From Actinomycetospora sp. (lineage in GTDB: Bacteria; Actinomycetota; Actinomycetes; Mycobacteriales; Pseudonocardiaceae), in assembly GCA_025925615.1 (NCBI GenBank), contig JAICLN010000254.1, forward strand, positions 1 through 6,244: a stretch of DNA of 6,244 bases, given 5' to 3'. Positions 5,091-6,244 of the stretch are shown one piece after another. The position numbers and the translations under genes were made by a program. Position 1 is the stretch's first letter, and every line of letters starts with the position of its first letter. The notes beneath the pieces are model-generated. The model made no database searches. It saw only the letters and a list, made by a program, of their open reading frames with translations, and was not told where the DNA came from.

Positions 5091-6244
5091 GGGGCGTGCC
5101 GGTGCTGCGCGCGCGCTCGCCGGTGGCCGGCCTCCGGCGGCGCAGCCTGGGCCCGTTCGGGGTGCTCGCGCAGTCGGTGGCGACCACGGCGCCGGCCGGG
5201 GCGATGGCCGCCGTCCCGCTGCTCGTCGCCGCCGACGCCGGTCGGGACGCTCCCTGGTCGGTCGGGGTCGCCGCGGTGCTCGTCGGGCTGGTGGTCACCT
5301 GCATCGCGGTGTTCGCCCGCCGGATGGCCGCGGCGGGCGGCCTGTACAGCTTCACCGCCAAGGGGCTCGGGCCGGGCGGGGCGTTCGCGTGCGCCGTGTC
5401 GGTCGTCGTGGGCTACGGCCTGCTCGTGGCCGCGGCCCTGGTCGGAGCGTCCTGGTACGCCCGGGCCCTGGTCGAACGGGTCTGGCTCGACGCCCCGGGG
5501 GACACGACGCCCATCGGGGTCGCGGTCATCGTCGTCCTGTCGTGCGCGATCGCGGCGTGCGCGGTGCGCGGGATCCGTCTCGCGGGACGGGTCATGCTGG
5601 TGATCGAGGGGTTCTCGATCGCCCTGATCCTCACCGTGCTCGTCGTCCTCGCCCTGAGCACGACCGGCGGCGCTCCTCCCCCGGGTCCGCCGACGGGCAG
5701 CCTGGGCGGGGTGGCCGCCGGGGTGCTCCCCGCGGTGGCCGCCTTCATCGGGTTCGACAGCGCGACCGCGCTCGGCGTCGAGGCCCGCCGCCCCTTCGCG
5801 ACGGTGCCGCGGGCGGTCGCGGTCACCGCCGGCGGCGCGGCGCTGCTCTACCTCGCGGCCACCGTCGTCCACCTCGCCGCGCCCGGCGTGCTGCCCGCGC
5901 TCACGGTCGCGGGCACCCTCGGCGGGTCGGGTCCGGTCCCGCTCGGGACGTGGGCGCCGCTGCTGCTCGACGCCGGGATCATCGCCTCGTTCTCGGCCTG
6001 CACGCTCGCCGCGCTCAACACCCTGGTGCGGGTGCTGTTCTCCCTGGCCCGCGAGGGGGTCGCCCCCGCCCTGCTGGGCCGCACCCACCGCCGCCACGAC
6101 ACCCCGGCGGCCGCCGTGGCGGTGACGGTCCCGGTCCTGGCGGTCGCCCCCGTCGTCTGGACCCTCGCCGGCGTCCCGCCCCAGGCCCAGCTCGGGGGCC
6201 TGCTCGCGGTGAGCGCCCTCGGCTTCCTCGCGGCCTACCTCAAG
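5087..6244 (+). CDS. APC-superfamily permease, C-terminus beyond the window (partial)
   Basis: The frame from GTG 5087 is open for 386 codons to the window edge, so roughly the last fifth of a typical 480-500-residue APC permease is missing. Landmarks are a helix-1 stretch SVATTAPAGAMAAVPLLVAA (about 30-49), then AAAGGLYSFTAKGLGPGGAF (81-100), helix-6 AFIGFDSATALGVEARRPFATVPRA (219-243), and the helix-8/loop segment LNTLVRVLFSLAREGVAPALLGRTH (310-334). These match the AA_permease_2 pattern. The protein is clearly different from the - strand permease, so the two are paralogues, not copies. The start is uncertain: GGGGAG (5078-5083) is only three nt from GTG 5087, and GTGs at 5096 and 5102 are in frame. 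Divergence from the oxidase operon suggests shared control and a related substrate or product, such as an amine or amino acid; this is an inference. Confidence 0.9.
   Translation, partial: MRGVPVLRARSPVAGLRRRSLGPFGVLAQSVATTAPAGAMAAVPLLVAADAGRDAPWSVGVAAVLVGLVVTCIAVFARRMAAAGGLYSFTAKGLGPGGAFACAVSVVVGYGLLVAAALVGASWYARALVERVWLDAPGDTTPIGVAVIVVLSCAIAACAVRGIRLAGRVMLVIEGFSIALILTVLVVLALSTTGGAPPPGPPTGSLGGVAAGVLPAVAAFIGFDSATALGVEARRPFATVPRAVAVTAGGAALLYLAATVVHLAAPGVLPALTVAGTLGGSGPVPLGTWAPLLLDAGIIASFSACTLAALNTLVRVLFSLAREGVAPALLGRTHRRHDTPAAAVAVTVPVLAVAPVVWTLAGVPPQAQLGGLLAVSALGFLAAYLK

Noticed and set aside
5051..6097. 348-codon - strand frame opposite the second permease
   Set aside because: Low-complexity charged translation. 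The + strand frame in this stretch encodes recognisable APC-permease motifs.
1..6244. CRISPR array, tRNA/rRNA genes, insertion sequences or attachment sites
   Set aside because: No regular spacer-repeat pattern, tRNA-like cloverleaf, rRNA stretch, transposase or terminal repeats was seen on either strand.

Overview
The window is very GC-rich. Its third codon positions are almost all G or C, GTG starts are used, and large spurious ORFs lie opposite the true genes. Together with the close resemblance of one gene to Arthrobacter phenylethylamine oxidase, this points to an actinobacterium; a Pseudonocardiaceae-type host is my guess from style, not something the sequence proves.

Layout: (1) bases 1-140 hold the C-terminal end of an MBL-fold metallo-hydrolase on the + strand. 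(2) A perfect 13-bp inverted repeat at 156-195 sits between two convergent genes and probably serves as a shared terminator. (3) Bases 211-1215 (- strand) encode an AraC/XylS regulator. (4) Bases 1352-3271 (- strand) encode a copper amine oxidase homologue. (5) Bases 3304-4782 (- strand) encode an APC-family amine/amino-acid permease, 32 nt upstream of the oxidase and almost certainly co-transcribed with it. (6) Bases 4783-5086 are a 304-bp divergent control region rich in short direct and inverted repeats. (7) From 5087 to the window end runs a second, divergent APC permease on the + strand, cut off by the window.

The set (regulator, amine-oxidase-fold protein, two permeases) looks like a biogenic or aromatic amine uptake and processing locus, comparable in logic to feaR/tynA of E. 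coli. The most unusual point is in the oxidase. The tyrosine that should become the topaquinone cofactor is Asp386 (codon GAC at 2116-2114, minus strand), and the conserved Thr four residues upstream is Pro382. The three copper histidines, the catalytic-base Asp, the gate Tyr and the disulfide cysteines are all kept. As written, the protein cannot form topaquinone, so it is either a pseudo-oxidase or an enzyme with altered metal chemistry.

The control region also carries a near-identical 11-bp direct repeat spaced exactly 20 bp (AraC-like geometry), a 9-bp-arm inverted repeat, and several copies of a CGATTCCCG-type motif. These are candidate operators.
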